Assembly: GCA_038146925.1 (NCBI GenBank)
Contig: JAYQSP010000006.1
Coordinates: 310,001-374,000, forward strand
Length of the DNA: 64,000 bases
Source of the DNA: UBA830 sp038146925
Lineage (GTDB): Bacteria > Pseudomonadota > Alphaproteobacteria > MPNO01 > UBA830
Direction: 5' to 3'
Of this stretch, positions 1 to 9,729 are shown in pieces; position 1 is the first letter of the stretch; each line of letters starts with the position of its first letter. A model generated the notes under the pieces. It made no database searches. It worked only from the letters and a program-made list of their open reading frames with translations, and was not told the origin of the DNA. The position numbers were made by a program, and so were the translations under genes.

Positions 1-654
1 GGACCGGTCGATCAGTTCTTCGATCCCGCTCAGTAACCCGTCGCCGAACCGCTTGTAGAGACGCTGCAGATGTTCTTCCGCCTTGCGACCGGTGCCGACC
101 ATGGCATTGAAATCGCCCAGCCGTTCGGAGCGCGCGCGCATGTTGTTGAACAGCAGGTTCATGAACGGCTCGTTAAGCACCCCGCGGTCGCAGATCTTGG
201 TCGGCTCGATCCGGATGCCTTCCTGGATGATCTCATTCACCCGGCCGGACAGGCTGCCGGGCGTCATGCCGCCCACGTCGTTCCAGTGACAGCGCATCGC
301 GGCGAACATCCCGAGTTTACCGTCGAAGAACACCGGCTGAAGCATCAGCACGTCGTTCAGATGCGTACCGCCCGTATAGGGATCGTTGTGAAGGAACAGA
401 TCGCCTTCGTTGATATCGTCCTTGAACGTGGCAACGACCTGCTGCGTCGAATACGGCACAGCGAAGATATGGATCGGGTGATCCGCCAGCCCCTGGGCCA
501 CCTGACGACCATCCGCCGACATCAGCGCGCAGGAGAAATCGTGTCCTTCGTAGATGATCGGCGCATAGGAGGAATGGATGATATTCGCCCGCATTTCGTT
601 CACCACGGCGATGAGCGATTCCCGGATCAGTTCCAGCTGCACAAGATCTTTCAA
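1..654 (-). CDS. hyuB: Hydantoinase B / oxoprolinase-family protein (HyuB), 3' end cut by window edge
   Basis: Reading the minus strand from 654 gives 218 residues that run off the left edge. The HNDPYTGGTHLNDV motif and the following RCHWNDVGGMTPGS stretch are typical of the HyuB/oxoprolinase beta family, whose members carry out ATP-dependent cyclic amide hydrolysis or ketone carboxylation with a HyuA partner. The best start is TTG at 654, preceded five bases upstream by GGAGG; an in-frame TGA lies a little further upstream. No HyuA is visible; it could lie beyond the edge. The gene diverges from the CoA ligase at 864 across a shared palindromic operator. The exact substrate cannot be told. 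Confidence 0.85.
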   Translation of the reverse strand, partial: MKDLVQLELIRESLIAVVNEMRANIIHSSYAPIIYEGHDFSCALMSADGRQVAQGLADHPIHIFAVPYSTQQVVATFKDDINEGDLFLHNDPYTGGTHLNDVLMLQPVFFDGKLGMFAAMRCHWNDVGGMTPGSLSGRVNEIIQEGIRIEPTKICDRGVLNEPFMNLLFNNMRARSERLGDFNAMVGTGRKAEEHLQRLYKRFGDGLLSGIEELIDRS

Positions 655-728
655 AACGGCCTCCAACAGGTTCGATGGGCGGATCGGTCACCACGATGTA
701 GCAGCCGCCAAGCTTGATTCCAAGATAA

Positions 729-746
729 TTTTACACTAACGTAAAA
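729..746. promoter_or_regulatory. Palindromic operator site 1, TTTTAC-N6-GTAAAA
   Basis: The sequence TTTTACACTAACGTAAAA has 6-base inverted arms around a 6-base centre. It lies between divergent hyuB (start 654) and the CoA ligase (start 864). The same arms and spacing recur at 4233 and, with one base changed, at 6383 beside a TetR gene, so a TetR binding site is the simplest reading. Binding is inferred. Confidence 0.65.
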
Positions 747-863
747 TGAAATTGCAAAGTACTTCGCGGCGGGGATGAATCCGATCTAACAGACCGGACC
801 CGAAACTATTGGCCGGGGCGGTTTCGCGCTCTAAATTCACGTCATAAAAAAGGCACAGGCGTC

Positions 864-2519
864 ATGACAGAACCTACCTCCCACGTGGACACTTTCATCA
901 TCGACAACATGCCGGGCCGGGAATTGTGGCCCGATATGGACTATTCCGTTCTGCCCGAACTCGCCGCCTACCCGGCCCGTTTCAACGTCGCAGACGTTTT
1001 AATCGATCAGCAGGTCGCAGCCGGATACGCGGATACAGCGGCCATTATTTTCGGCGACGAAACCTGGACCTACAGAGACCTGATGCATCGTGCGAACCGG
1101 ATCGCGAACGTACTGGTCGAGGATTACGGCTTCGTGCCCGGCGAACGGGTGCTGATCCGCAGCGGAAACCATCCGATGCTGATCGCGTCCTGGCTCGCGG
1201 TGCTGAAGGCGGGTGGCGTTGCGATCACTACCATGCCGGTGCTGCGCGAACGCGAACTCGTCTACATGATCGGCAAGGCGAAAGTGCGTTTCGCCATCTC
1301 GCACGACAATCTGGCGGAAGACATCGACAAGGCCAAAAACGGCGCGCCGGATCTCGAACACATCCTCTATTTCGGGGCCGAGAGGGACGATTCCCTCGAA
1401 AAGGCGATGGACGGAAAATCCGACGCATTCGACAACGTGGACACCGCCGCCGACGACCCGGCGATCATCGGGTTTACGTCCGGTTCCACGGGCACGCCGA
1501 AGGGCACACTGCATTTCCACCGGGATATTCTGGCCGCCGCGGACTGTTTTATCGGTCATGTGGTCAAGATCCGGCCCGGCGATATCGTCTGCGGCAGCCC
1601 GCAGATCGCTTTCCTGTACGGTCTGTGCGCCTTCATCGCCGATACGTTCCGTTTTGGCGCAACAGCCGTCCTGCTTGAACGCGGCACGCCGGAAGCTGTG
1701 CTGCAGACCATCCAAAAGCACAAGGCGACGATCTGCTTTTCCACCCCGTCCGGCTACAAGCTGATGCTGGACAAGGCGCGCAACTACGACCTCTCGTCCT
1801 TGCGGGAATGCATCGGCGGCGGCGAACCGCTGCTGCCCGCCATTTTCAACGAATGGAAGGAGATCACCGGCGTCGAGATGATCAACGGCCTCGGCATCTC
1901 CGAGCTTCTGCATATCTTCATCTCGGCCAGCGGCGACGACATCAAGCCCGGCGCCATCGGCAAGGCAGTCCCCGGTTTCCAGGTCCGGGTAGTCGATGAA
2001 GATTTCAACGACGTGAAACCGGGCGAAACCGGGCTGATGATCGTCAAGGGCCCCAACGGATGCCGCTATCTCGACGATCTCGAGAAACAGAAGGCCTATA
2101 TCCACGACGGCTGGAACAAATCCGGCGATCTGTGCCGCATCGACGAGGACGGGTATTTCTATTACGAGGCCCGCACCGACGACATGATCCTGACCGGCGG
2201 ATACAACGTGTCGGGACTGGAAGTCGAAGCGGTGCTGCTGGAACACCCGAAAGTTCACGAAGCCGCCGTCGTCGGCACGCCCGACAGGGATCGTGGCCAG
2301 ATCGTAAAAGCGTTCATCATTCCAAAGAATCCCGACGATGCCGGCGACGACACCGTTTCCGAGTTGCAGAATTTCGTGAAATCGCAGATATCTGCGTTCA
2401 AATATCCGCGGGCGGTACAATTCGTCGATGAGTTGCCACTGACCGCTACCGGCAAGATCCAGCGCGGCGCCCTGCGTCAGATGGAGCGCGAACGCGCCGA
2501 AAAATCCGGCATTATCTGA
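864..2519 (+). CDS. AMP-forming aryl/acyl-CoA ligase, 2-aminobenzoate/benzoate-CoA ligase-like
   Basis: This 551-residue adenylate-forming enzyme should activate a carboxylic acid to its CoA thioester through an acyl-AMP. The ATP-binding loop FTSGSTGTPKG is at about residues 204-214, the C-terminal hinge region TDDMILTGGYNVSG lies near 435-450, and the catalytic lysine is in ATGKIQRG at about 531. The N-terminus (HVDTFIIDNMPGRELWPD) resembles the benzoate and 2-aminobenzoate-CoA ligase group, so an aromatic or cyclic acid is the likely substrate. A nitroreductase follows after 24 bases, probably in the same transcript. The operator at 729 lies upstream. Substrate specificity is not resolved. 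Confidence 0.85.
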   Translation: MTEPTSHVDTFIIDNMPGRELWPDMDYSVLPELAAYPARFNVADVLIDQQVAAGYADTAAIIFGDETWTYRDLMHRANRIANVLVEDYGFVPGERVLIRSGNHPMLIASWLAVLKAGGVAITTMPVLRERELVYMIGKAKVRFAISHDNLAEDIDKAKNGAPDLEHILYFGAERDDSLEKAMDGKSDAFDNVDTAADDPAIIGFTSGSTGTPKGTLHFHRDILAAADCFIGHVVKIRPGDIVCGSPQIAFLYGLCAFIADTFRFGATAVLLERGTPEAVLQTIQKHKATICFSTPSGYKLMLDKARNYDLSSLRECIGGGEPLLPAIFNEWKEITGVEMINGLGISELLHIFISASGDDIKPGAIGKAVPGFQVRVVDEDFNDVKPGETGLMIVKGPNGCRYLDDLEKQKAYIHDGWNKSGDLCRIDEDGYFYYEARTDDMILTGGYNVSGLEVEAVLLEHPKVHEAAVVGTPDRDRGQIVKAFIIPKNPDDAGDDTVSELQNFVKSQISAFKYPRAVQFVDELPLTATGKIQRGALRQMERERAEKSGII

Positions 2520-2543
2520 ACTTTCAATAACGGAAACCTCACC

Positions 2544-3134
2544 ATGTCCGACCTGAACAACCTCGACGCCGACACCATCGATTTTCTGACCACGCGCCGC
2601 TCCACCGTCGCGCGCATGATGGACGGGCCAGGCCCGGGCGACGAAGATCTGAAGAGAATCATGGAAGCCGGAATGCGGGTGCCGGATCACGGCCGCCTGA
2701 CCCCCTGGCGCTTCATCGTCATCCGCGGAGACGCCCGCGAAAAACTGGGCGATGTAATCGCCGAGGCGTACAAGAAGAACAATCCGGACGCGATCGAGGA
2801 ACAGGTAGAGATCGAACAGGAACGACTGACCAGGGCGCCGGTCGTGATCGCCGTCGTCTCCCGCGTGCAGAAAGAACACAAGATTCCGGAATGGGAACAG
2901 ATCCTGTCGTCCGGCGCCGCCTGTCAGACCATGCTGATCGCCGCCCAGTCCATGGGGTATGCGGCGCAGTGGCTGACGGAATGGTACGCCTACGACGCCA
3001 ACGTCAAACAGGCGATCGGCGCGGAAAGCGGCGACGAAATCGCTGGTTTTCTGTATCTCGGAAACGGCACCGGGGAACTGTCGGACCGGGCAAGGCCGGC
3101 ATACGACGACATCGTCTCGGAGTGGTCGGCTTAA
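2544..3134 (+). CDS. Nitroreductase-family FMN oxidoreductase (YdjA-like)
   Basis: The 196-residue protein has the single-domain nitroreductase pattern: an RRS FMN-binding motif at about 18-20, then VPDHGRLTPWRFIVI near 48-62, and a C-terminal YLGNG segment. This is closest to the compact YdjA-type nitroreductases, which use FMN and NAD(P)H to reduce nitro or quinone-like substrates. It follows the CoA ligase by 24 bases and is probably co-transcribed with it, suggesting a reductive step on the same aromatic-acid route. The physiological substrate is unknown. Confidence 0.85.
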   Translation: MSDLNNLDADTIDFLTTRRSTVARMMDGPGPGDEDLKRIMEAGMRVPDHGRLTPWRFIVIRGDAREKLGDVIAEAYKKNNPDAIEEQVEIEQERLTRAPVVIAVVSRVQKEHKIPEWEQILSSGAACQTMLIAAQSMGYAAQWLTEWYAYDANVKQAIGAESGDEIAGFLYLGNGTGELSDRARPAYDDIVSEWSA

Positions 3135-3153
3135 GGCCGATTATACATCAGAT

Positions 3154-3182
3154 AATGGTTTAATTTATACTATCAAACCATT
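3154..3182. terminator. AT-rich hairpin between two convergent genes
   Basis: AATGGTTT at 3154-3161 pairs with AAACCATT at 3175-3182 around a 13-base loop. It lies just past the nitroreductase stop and overlaps the stop codon of the convergent quinone oxidoreductase. It could act as a weak bidirectional terminator, but the stem is short and AT-rich with no clear U tract. Confidence 0.25.
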
Positions 3183-4159
3183 GATAATACGACCTTTCCC
3201 TGTACTTTTCGCTCTGTAATAATCCGGCACGCCTCGACCACCTGATCCATGGGATACACCGCCTGCACGGGCACGTGAATCTTACCCGCGGCGATCATGT
3301 CGAACAGTTCCGCCTGGACCCTCTGCACCCAGGCCGGGTCGCGGTCCCGGTACTCGGCCCAGTTCACCCCGGTGACGGCGATGTTCTTGAGCAGAGCGTA
3401 GTTGACCTTGAACGACGGAATGGTGCCGCCGGTAAATCCGACCACCACAAGACTGCCGCCGAAATTCAACGCCCGGACGGATCCGTCGAACACTTCGCCG
3501 CCCACGATTTCGATGACGATGTCGACCCCGCCACCGGTAATTTTCCTGATGTCCTCGCGGATTGAATCCCGAACCCCTTCGCCCGAGACATCGATGACGT
3601 GATCGGCGCCGTTCTCACGCGCCAGTTCTTCCTTGGACATGGTGGTCAGACCGGCGATAACTTCGCAGCCCCACGCCTTGGCCAACTGCATCGCAGCCAG
3701 CCCGACGCTGCCGGACGCGCCGGTAACCAGGACCTTGTCGCCTTCCTTGACGTGCGCACGGGCCACAAGCGCGAAATGCGCCGTCTGATAGGCGATACCG
3801 ATCGCCGCAGCTTCTTCGAACGACACGTCGTCGGGAACGGGATAGCACTGGGATTCGTCGGCCAGGACCTCCTGCGCATAGGTGCCGTATTCGACCTGTA
3901 CCATGACGCGGTCCCCGATTTTCAGCCTGTCTACGCCGTCGCCAACCTCTTTAATGACCCCGGCGCCTTCCTTGCCGGGCGAAAACGGCAAAGGCGGCCT
4001 GACCTGGTATTTCCCTTCCATGACCAGCAGGTCCGGAAAATTGATGGCGGCCGCCCTGTTGTCGACCACAACCTGCCCCGGACCTGGTTTAAGAGACTCC
4101 AGTTCCTCTATGACGAGGTTTTCCGGCGGTCCCAACTCTCTGGCAACGATAGCCCGCAT
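3173..4159 (-). CDS. NADPH:quinone oxidoreductase-like, zinc-independent MDR family
   Basis: The 328-residue protein has the medium-chain dehydrogenase layout: a GroES-like N-terminal half (PFSPGKEGAGVI near 59-70) and a Rossmann half with the NADPH motif VTGASGSVGLAAMQLAKAWG at about 146-165. The cysteine and histidine zinc ligands of alcohol dehydrogenases are absent, as in quinone oxidoreductases and acryloyl/enoyl reductases. It diverges from alanine dehydrogenase, and the operator at 4233-4250 lies 74 bases upstream of its start, so both are probably under the same TetR control. The true acceptor is unknown. Confidence 0.85.
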   Translation of the reverse strand: MRAIVARELGPPENLVIEELESLKPGPGQVVVDNRAAAINFPDLLVMEGKYQVRPPLPFSPGKEGAGVIKEVGDGVDRLKIGDRVMVQVEYGTYAQEVLADESQCYPVPDDVSFEEAAAIGIAYQTAHFALVARAHVKEGDKVLVTGASGSVGLAAMQLAKAWGCEVIAGLTTMSKEELARENGADHVIDVSGEGVRDSIREDIRKITGGGVDIVIEIVGGEVFDGSVRALNFGGSLVVVGFTGGTIPSFKVNYALLKNIAVTGVNWAEYRDRDPAWVQRVQAELFDMIAAGKIHVPVQAVYPMDQVVEACRIITERKVQGKVVLSMV

Positions 4160-4232
4160 ATCGCAAACGTCCTTGTATATTCATTGGATTCTGGGCGGCC
4201 ACTGTATCGAAGAATGGGATTTTGACAACTTA

Positions 4233-4250
4233 TTTTACACTAATGTAAAA
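4233..4250. promoter_or_regulatory. Palindromic operator site 2, TTTTAC-N6-GTAAAA
   Basis: TTTTACACTAATGTAAAA differs by one base from the copy at 729. It is nearly a perfect palindrome, with TTTTACA and TGTAAAA arms. It is centred between divergent starts, 74 bases from the quinone oxidoreductase and 67 bases from alanine dehydrogenase. Repeating a palindrome at two divergent promoters argues for one regulator; the identity of that regulator is inferred. Confidence 0.7.
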
Positions 4251-4316
4251 TTATGTTTGGCCTGACGGGAATTCGCGCTACACAGGAAGGCGAGACACCT
4301 TGAACAGGAGCAAGAC

Positions 4317-5435
<1,119 letters not shown>

Positions 5436-5449
5436 AATCGGAGACCGTC

Positions 5450-5746
5450 ATGATTGTCGAGATGCGTATCTACACCTGCCACGTCGGCCAGGCCGGGCCT
5501 TATATCCAGCTTTATCGCGAAAAAGGACTGCCTATTCAGGAGCCCATTCAGGGCAACCTGCTCGGCATGTATCAGAGCGAATTCGGTCCCATGAACCAGG
5601 TCATCCTGCTGTGGGGCTACGACAGCGAGGAAGACCGCCGCGAACGGCGCGCCAGGCTGCCGGACACGCCGGGCTGGATGGAGTTCATGCGTGAAGCGGC
5701 ACCGATGATCCAGAGCGAGGAGAGTCGCTTGTTGAAGCCGGCTTGA
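5450..5746 (+). CDS. NIPSNAP-family small protein
   Basis: This 98-residue protein opens with MIVEMRIYTCHVGQAGPYIQ, the typical first strand and helix of the NIPSNAP ferredoxin-like fold, and continues with a WGYDSEEDRRERR segment. NIPSNAP proteins are dimeric alpha-beta barrel proteins of mostly unknown role and are often encoded beside catabolic enzymes. It follows ald by 14 bases with CGGAG upstream of its ATG, so it is probably translated from the same transcript. The convergent TetR gene ends only four bases downstream. Confidence 0.85.
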   Translation: MIVEMRIYTCHVGQAGPYIQLYREKGLPIQEPIQGNLLGMYQSEFGPMNQVILLWGYDSEEDRRERRARLPDTPGWMEFMREAAPMIQSEESRLLKPA

Positions 5747-5750
5747 TCTC

Positions 5751-6359
5751 CTACCCAGCCCCCAGGCTCCGCAGCACCATTTTGTTGTACATCTCGATCA
5801 GTTCGGGTACCGGCATCGATTTGCCGGGCTTGTACCAGCGCGCCGCCCAGTTGCAGAGGCCGAGAATGCCGAGATGGGCGATGCGCGCGTCGAGGGTGGC
5901 GTCGAACACGCCTTTGTCCTGCCCTTCCTCGATGATGGCCACCCAGAGCCGTTCGTAGTCGTCCCAGATGGGGCGCATTTCGGCGAGCACGTCCTCGTTT
6001 TCCGAGAAATAGTCGTCGCGCAGGGTTATCTGGGATTCGGCAAAGCGATGTTCGAACCGCATCAGGTGATTTTCGACAGTGCGCCGCATCTTCTCGTCCG
6101 GCCGCGCGTCGCTTTCCTGAATCTCCTTTACCCGGTCGCGGAGCTGCAGGCCAAGCGGTTTGATGATTTCAATCAGGATCTGCGATCGGTTGGGAAAATA
6201 GTAATAGAGCCCTTCCCGCTTGATACCGACCTCGCGGGCGATATCGTCCAGCGAGGTATTCGCATAACCCTTGCGCAGAAAAAGTTCCTGCGCGGCTTTC
6301 AGAATTTCTTCGCGCCGGCTTTCGCGGCGCTGTTCGGCGGCGGTGCGCTGGGCGGTCAC
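5751..6359 (-). CDS. TetR-family repressor, candidate regulator of the TTTTAC-N6-GTAAAA sites
   Basis: The 202-residue protein has a standard TetR helix-turn-helix at about residues 36-62 (TSLDDIAREVGIKREGLYYY), followed by an all-helical ligand domain. Its ATG overlaps the stop of the GT9 gene by four bases (ATGA). A copy of the TTTTAC-N6-GTAAA palindrome lies 24 bases upstream of its start, inside the end of the GT9 gene. Two other copies control divergent promoters within 6 kb. The simplest model is an autoregulated repressor, probably sensing an acyl-CoA or aromatic acid. The ligand is not known. Confidence 0.85.
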   Translation of the reverse strand: MTAQRTAAEQRRESRREEILKAAQELFLRKGYANTSLDDIAREVGIKREGLYYYFPNRSQILIEIIKPLGLQLRDRVKEIQESDARPDEKMRRTVENHLMRFEHRFAESQITLRDDYFSENEDVLAEMRPIWDDYERLWVAIIEEGQDKGVFDATLDARIAHLGILGLCNWAARWYKPGKSMPVPELIEMYNKMVLRSLGAG

Positions 6360-7363
6360 GCGGTTCCCCTTTCGCCCGTATTTTTTACGGATGCGTAAAG
6401 TTTTTCAAGCTCCGCATAAACCGTCTCCACCGTCAGGCCTTCCATCAGCGAATTCGGGCTGGTGTGATCGAACCCATCCGCCAGAACGATTTCCTTGAAG
6501 GATTGTGGCGTCCGAACCGAAGCGCTGCGATCGCCCCAAGGTCCGTAACGTATCTCGGACGACGGACCGAACAGCCCCAGTGTCGGGGTGCCCACGGCCG
6601 CCGCAACATGCATCAGTCCGGAATCGTTGCCCGCATACAGGTCGGAGCGTTCGATAACGGCAGCGGCAGTCCGCAACGGCTGCCCCATCAGGTTGATGCA
6701 CCGATCCGCCGGCAGCGCACTCAGCATAGGTTGCGCCATTGGTCGTTCGGACTCCGCGCCCAGTACGGCGATCGCCGCACCGGGAAGAAAACCTTCCGCG
6801 CTCGTGGCCCGCCGGGCAACCTCGGCGAACCGGTCCGGCGGCCATTGCTTCCCGCCCCAGTTCGCGGTCGGCCCGATGGCCAGCACCGGGCCGTTTTCCG
6901 GCATCAACCCGCGCGCCGTCGCCCTATCTGCATCGGACAGCCAGAGACAAGGCGCTGGCGGCGGCTCTATTCCCGTCAACCGACCCAGTTCCGTCACACG
7001 GTGAATGCTCTCATCGCGATGGGCGCCAATGACACGCCTCCCGGCCCACAAAAACCGGGCCAGCGCCGATCCGCGCAGATCGCACACGATATCCCAGCGC
7101 GTTGAAGCGACGGACGCCCAGAGCAACAGCCAGTGGCTGTGAAAACGCTTTTTCTCGGTAACGATCAGTCGGTCGAGGTTCGGAACCGTCTCGAACAATG
7201 GCGCGGCGGGGGCACCGCAGGCGACGGTAAAGCGGGCATCGGGATACCGCGCCGTAAAATCGGCAATGACGCCTGTCGACAAGACGGCATCGCCGATCCG
7301 TGTCGCGGTGATAAAAAGTATATTCAACGAAACGTTATCCCCGCCTGCCTGCAATCCTGACAC
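6356..7363 (-). CDS. Glycosyltransferase family 9 (heptosyltransferase-like)
   Basis: The protein (335 residues from the ATG at 7363) shows the GT9 fold, which transfers heptose or a related sugar to lipopolysaccharide core at the inner membrane. The GNDSGLMHVAAAVGTPTLGL segment near 252-271, followed by FGPSS, is the family's donor-binding region, and an ILFITATRIGDAV stretch marks the N-terminal Rossmann unit. The real start could be about 12 codons later, at a TTG just before the conserved strand. It overlaps TetR by four bases but seems functionally unrelated to the neighbouring catabolic genes. Confidence 0.85.
   Translation of the reverse strand: MSGLQAGGDNVSLNILFITATRIGDAVLSTGVIADFTARYPDARFTVACGAPAAPLFETVPNLDRLIVTEKKRFHSHWLLLWASVASTRWDIVCDLRGSALARFLWAGRRVIGAHRDESIHRVTELGRLTGIEPPPAPCLWLSDADRATARGLMPENGPVLAIGPTANWGGKQWPPDRFAEVARRATSAEGFLPGAAIAVLGAESERPMAQPMLSALPADRCINLMGQPLRTAAAVIERSDLYAGNDSGLMHVAAAVGTPTLGLFGPSSEIRYGPWGDRSASVRTPQSFKEIVLADGFDHTSPNSLMEGLTVETVYAELEKLYASVKNTGERGTA
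6383..6400. promoter_or_regulatory. Palindromic operator site 3, upstream of the TetR gene
   Basis: TTTTACGGATGCGTAAAG keeps the TTTTAC-N6-GTAAA pattern of sites 1 and 2. It lies within the 3' coding end of the GT9 gene, 24 bases upstream of the TetR ATG, which fits autoregulation. The centre differs from the other two sites, so this is the weakest copy. Confidence 0.5.
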
Positions 7364-7444
7364 GGATGTAACAGCTGGGACGATTCAGCAACAGGTCCGG
7401 TGAACCGATCCGATTGAACCGCCGGCAACGGTCTGTTACGCAGG

Positions 7445-8395
7445 GTGACATCCGCGCAACGCCGGATATCTTGGAAAGTATCGATCTTGACCGCTCCCGC
7501 CGCCCCCGGCGCCTACAAGCCCACGCTCAACAACGTGCGCGGCATTCTCTGGATGCTGGCGGCTGTGACCACGCTGACCACGATGTTCGCAATCGTGAAG
7601 CAGATGTCCACCGAGGTGCCGGTTTTCGTTGTCGCGCTGGCCCGCACCTTCTTCGCGTTGTGCATGCTGACCCCCTGGCTGGTGAAAAACGGCATCCCCG
7701 CCATCCGGACGACGCGACCCGGCCTGCATTTCGTGCGATCGTTTTTTGGCATCACGGCCTTCGTCTGCGTCGTGTTCGCGCTCGAACATCTCATCCTGGC
7801 GGATGTAATGGTGCTCGCCTTTACGTCGCCCTTCTGGTCAATCCTGATCGGCGCCATCGTCCTGCACGAGGCCATTCGCGGCCGCCGTGTCGCGGCGACC
7901 CTGGTCGGATTTTGCGGCGTACTGATGATCGTCAAACCGCAGGGTGGTATCGAGCCGGCGATGCTGCTGGCCCTGCTCAGCGCCGTGCTGTCGTCCTGCG
8001 CCATGATTTCAATGAAAAGCCTGTCGGCGAGCGAACCGCCGACGCGCATCGTGTTTTACTTCATGTTCTTCGGCACGCTGATCATGCTGCCCGGCGCCGT
8101 CATTACCTGGGAAACGCCGACGCTGGTACAGACCGGCTGGCTGCTGCTGGCGGGAATCCTCGGCGCCATCGGCCAGGATTTCCTCGCCCGCGCCTACGAC
8201 GCCGGCGAGGTCGGAATCGTCGCTCCGTTCGACTTCATGCGTCTGCCGGTCGCGGCCTTGCTCGGCTATCTGGTTTTCAACGAACTGCCCGACCCCTGGT
8301 CCATCGCCGGAACCATCGTCATCATCGCCTCGGCGCTCTACCTGATGCGCCGGGGGCGCGTCGAACAGCGCGAGCGCCGCGAAGCCGATAAATAG
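7445..8395 (+). CDS. EamA/DMT-family transporter
   Basis: Up to 316 residues with ten hydrophobic segments arranged as two five-helix EamA repeats, the pattern of drug/metabolite transporters in the inner membrane (for example YdcZ or RhaT relatives). The N-terminal 20 residues are polar and unlike the family; a TTG at about 7487 (LTAPAAPGAYKP) is an alternative start. The substrate cannot be predicted. It stands alone, with a palindromic repeat element immediately downstream. It is one of four EamA genes in this window. Confidence 0.85.
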   Translation: MTSAQRRISWKVSILTAPAAPGAYKPTLNNVRGILWMLAAVTTLTTMFAIVKQMSTEVPVFVVALARTFFALCMLTPWLVKNGIPAIRTTRPGLHFVRSFFGITAFVCVVFALEHLILADVMVLAFTSPFWSILIGAIVLHEAIRGRRVAATLVGFCGVLMIVKPQGGIEPAMLLALLSAVLSSCAMISMKSLSASEPPTRIVFYFMFFGTLIMLPGAVITWETPTLVQTGWLLLAGILGAIGQDFLARAYDAGEVGIVAPFDFMRLPVAALLGYLVFNELPDPWSIAGTIVIIASALYLMRRGRVEQRERREADK

Positions 8396-8415
8396 AATGA
8401 CTGCAAAAAACAGAA

Positions 8416-8527
8416 TCCCGTCGCCCCTTCGGAAAGAGGGTTAGGGAGAGGGGGAAGGCCTCTCGGCCCGAAGACAGTTGGCCGGAAAGATCACCCCCCC
8501 AGCCCTCCCCCTCAAGGCGGAGAGGAC
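8416..8527. repeat. Dispersed GC-rich palindromic element, copy 1
   Basis: An approximately 110-base intergenic element with outer arms related to GAGGGTTAGGGAGAGGGGG and its complement. It lies between the convergent EamA and citrate synthase-type genes. Related copies lie at 41604, 58508 and 60144. A strong hairpin is expected in RNA, so it may double as a terminator. Confidence 0.7.
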
Positions 8528-8538
8528 TATTTTGGTAT

Positions 8539-9729
8539 CTACTTCCGCTTCGAGATCGGTTTCACCTTGCGCTGTTTCACGCCGCCATAGGCGCTGAGCG
8601 GGCGGATCAGGCTGTTGTTCGCGTTCTGCTCAAGCACGTGCGCCGCCCAGCCGGTGATACGGCTCATCACGAAGATGGGCGTATACATGTCTATCTCGAA
8701 ACCCATCAGGTAATAGGCGGGCCCGGCGGGGAAATCGAGATTGGGATGAATTCCCTTCTCGTTGATCATGATGTCCTGCAGGATATCGGAGATTTCGAGC
8801 CACCTGGTGTCGCCCTTCCATTCGGCAAGGTCCTCCAGCGCCGCACGCATTGTGGGGACGCGGGAATCGCCCTGCTTGTAGACCCGGTGGCCGAAACCCA
8901 TGACGAGTTCCTTGTTGGCCTGCTTGTCACGCAGCCATTTTTCGGCCCGCGCGGGCGTTTTGATCTCGAGCAGGTTGTGCATCACGGCTTCGTTCGCGCC
9001 GCCGTGAAGCGGCCCTTTCAACGATCCGATCCCACCCGTCACGGCGCTGTAGATGTCGGAGCGTGACGACGTGATGACGCGGGCGGTAAAAGTCGATGCG
9101 TTGAAGCTGTGTTCGGCGTAAAGGATCAACGAAATATCGAACGCGCGGATGACTTCCTTCGGCGGCACTTTGCCGAAACACATATGGAAAAAGTTCTCCG
9201 ACATCGACAGATCCTTGCGCGGAGAAATCCGCTTCAGACCTTTGCGGAACCGGTAATCGGTCGCGATCATCGTCGGGATCTTGGCCAGCATGTTCATCGC
9301 CCGGTCGAGATCCTTTTCCGCGGGCTCCCCGCCCCAGGCGGTTTCAGTGGTACCCAGATAACTGACCGACGTTCGCAGCGTGTCCATCGGGTGGGCGCGC
9401 TTCGGGTATTGCCGGATGACCTCGACATGCGCGCGCGAAATATTGCGCCGGCTGCGCTCGTCCTGTTCGAATTTGCGCAGCTGTGCACGCGTCGGCAATT
9501 CGCCGTGCCACATCAGATAGGCGACTTCCTCGAACCGGCAATTGGCGGCGAGGTCCTGCACCGCATATCCGCGATACGTCAGCGAATTGGTTTCGGGCAT
9601 CACCTTGGACACGGACGTGGTGTCGACCGTTACCCCGGCGAGTCCCTTGTAGATCGTCGGCTCTGCCGTTTTGGTCTTTTTCGCCTTTTTGGGCTTCTTC
9701 GCCGTTTTCTTGTTCGCTTTCTTCGCCAT
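8539..9729 (-). CDS. prpC: 2-methylcitrate synthase / citrate synthase with lysine-rich N-terminus
   Basis: This citrate-synthase-family enzyme (396 residues from ATG 9729) probably joins propionyl-CoA and oxaloacetate to 2-methylcitrate. The three catalytic regions are visible: GGANEAV (substrate-site histidine region, HGGANEAVMHN), GFGHRVYK with its histidine, and LDFPAGPAYYLMGF with its aspartate. The segment AHPMDTLRTSVS is typical of the methylcitrate branch. The first ~22 residues are unusually rich in lysine and alanine. The ATG overlaps the prpB stop as TGATG, giving translational coupling in a prpD-prpB-prpC operon. Confidence 0.9.
   Translation of the reverse strand: MAKKANKKTAKKPKKAKKTKTAEPTIYKGLAGVTVDTTSVSKVMPETNSLTYRGYAVQDLAANCRFEEVAYLMWHGELPTRAQLRKFEQDERSRRNISRAHVEVIRQYPKRAHPMDTLRTSVSYLGTTETAWGGEPAEKDLDRAMNMLAKIPTMIATDYRFRKGLKRISPRKDLSMSENFFHMCFGKVPPKEVIRAFDISLILYAEHSFNASTFTARVITSSRSDIYSAVTGGIGSLKGPLHGGANEAVMHNLLEIKTPARAEKWLRDKQANKELVMGFGHRVYKQGDSRVPTMRAALEDLAEWKGDTRWLEISDILQDIMINEKGIHPNLDFPAGPAYYLMGFEIDMYTPIFVMSRITGWAAHVLEQNANNSLIRPLSAYGGVKQRKVKPISKRK

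Noticed and set aside
70..717. A long plus-strand frame opposite the hydantoinase-B gene
   Set aside because: The minus strand encodes clear HyuB motifs, and this frame reads as low-complexity shadow protein without any family features.
999..2879. A 626-residue minus-strand frame opposite the CoA ligase and nitroreductase
   Set aside because: It runs antisense across two well-supported genes and its translation has no motifs; it reflects high GC at third positions.
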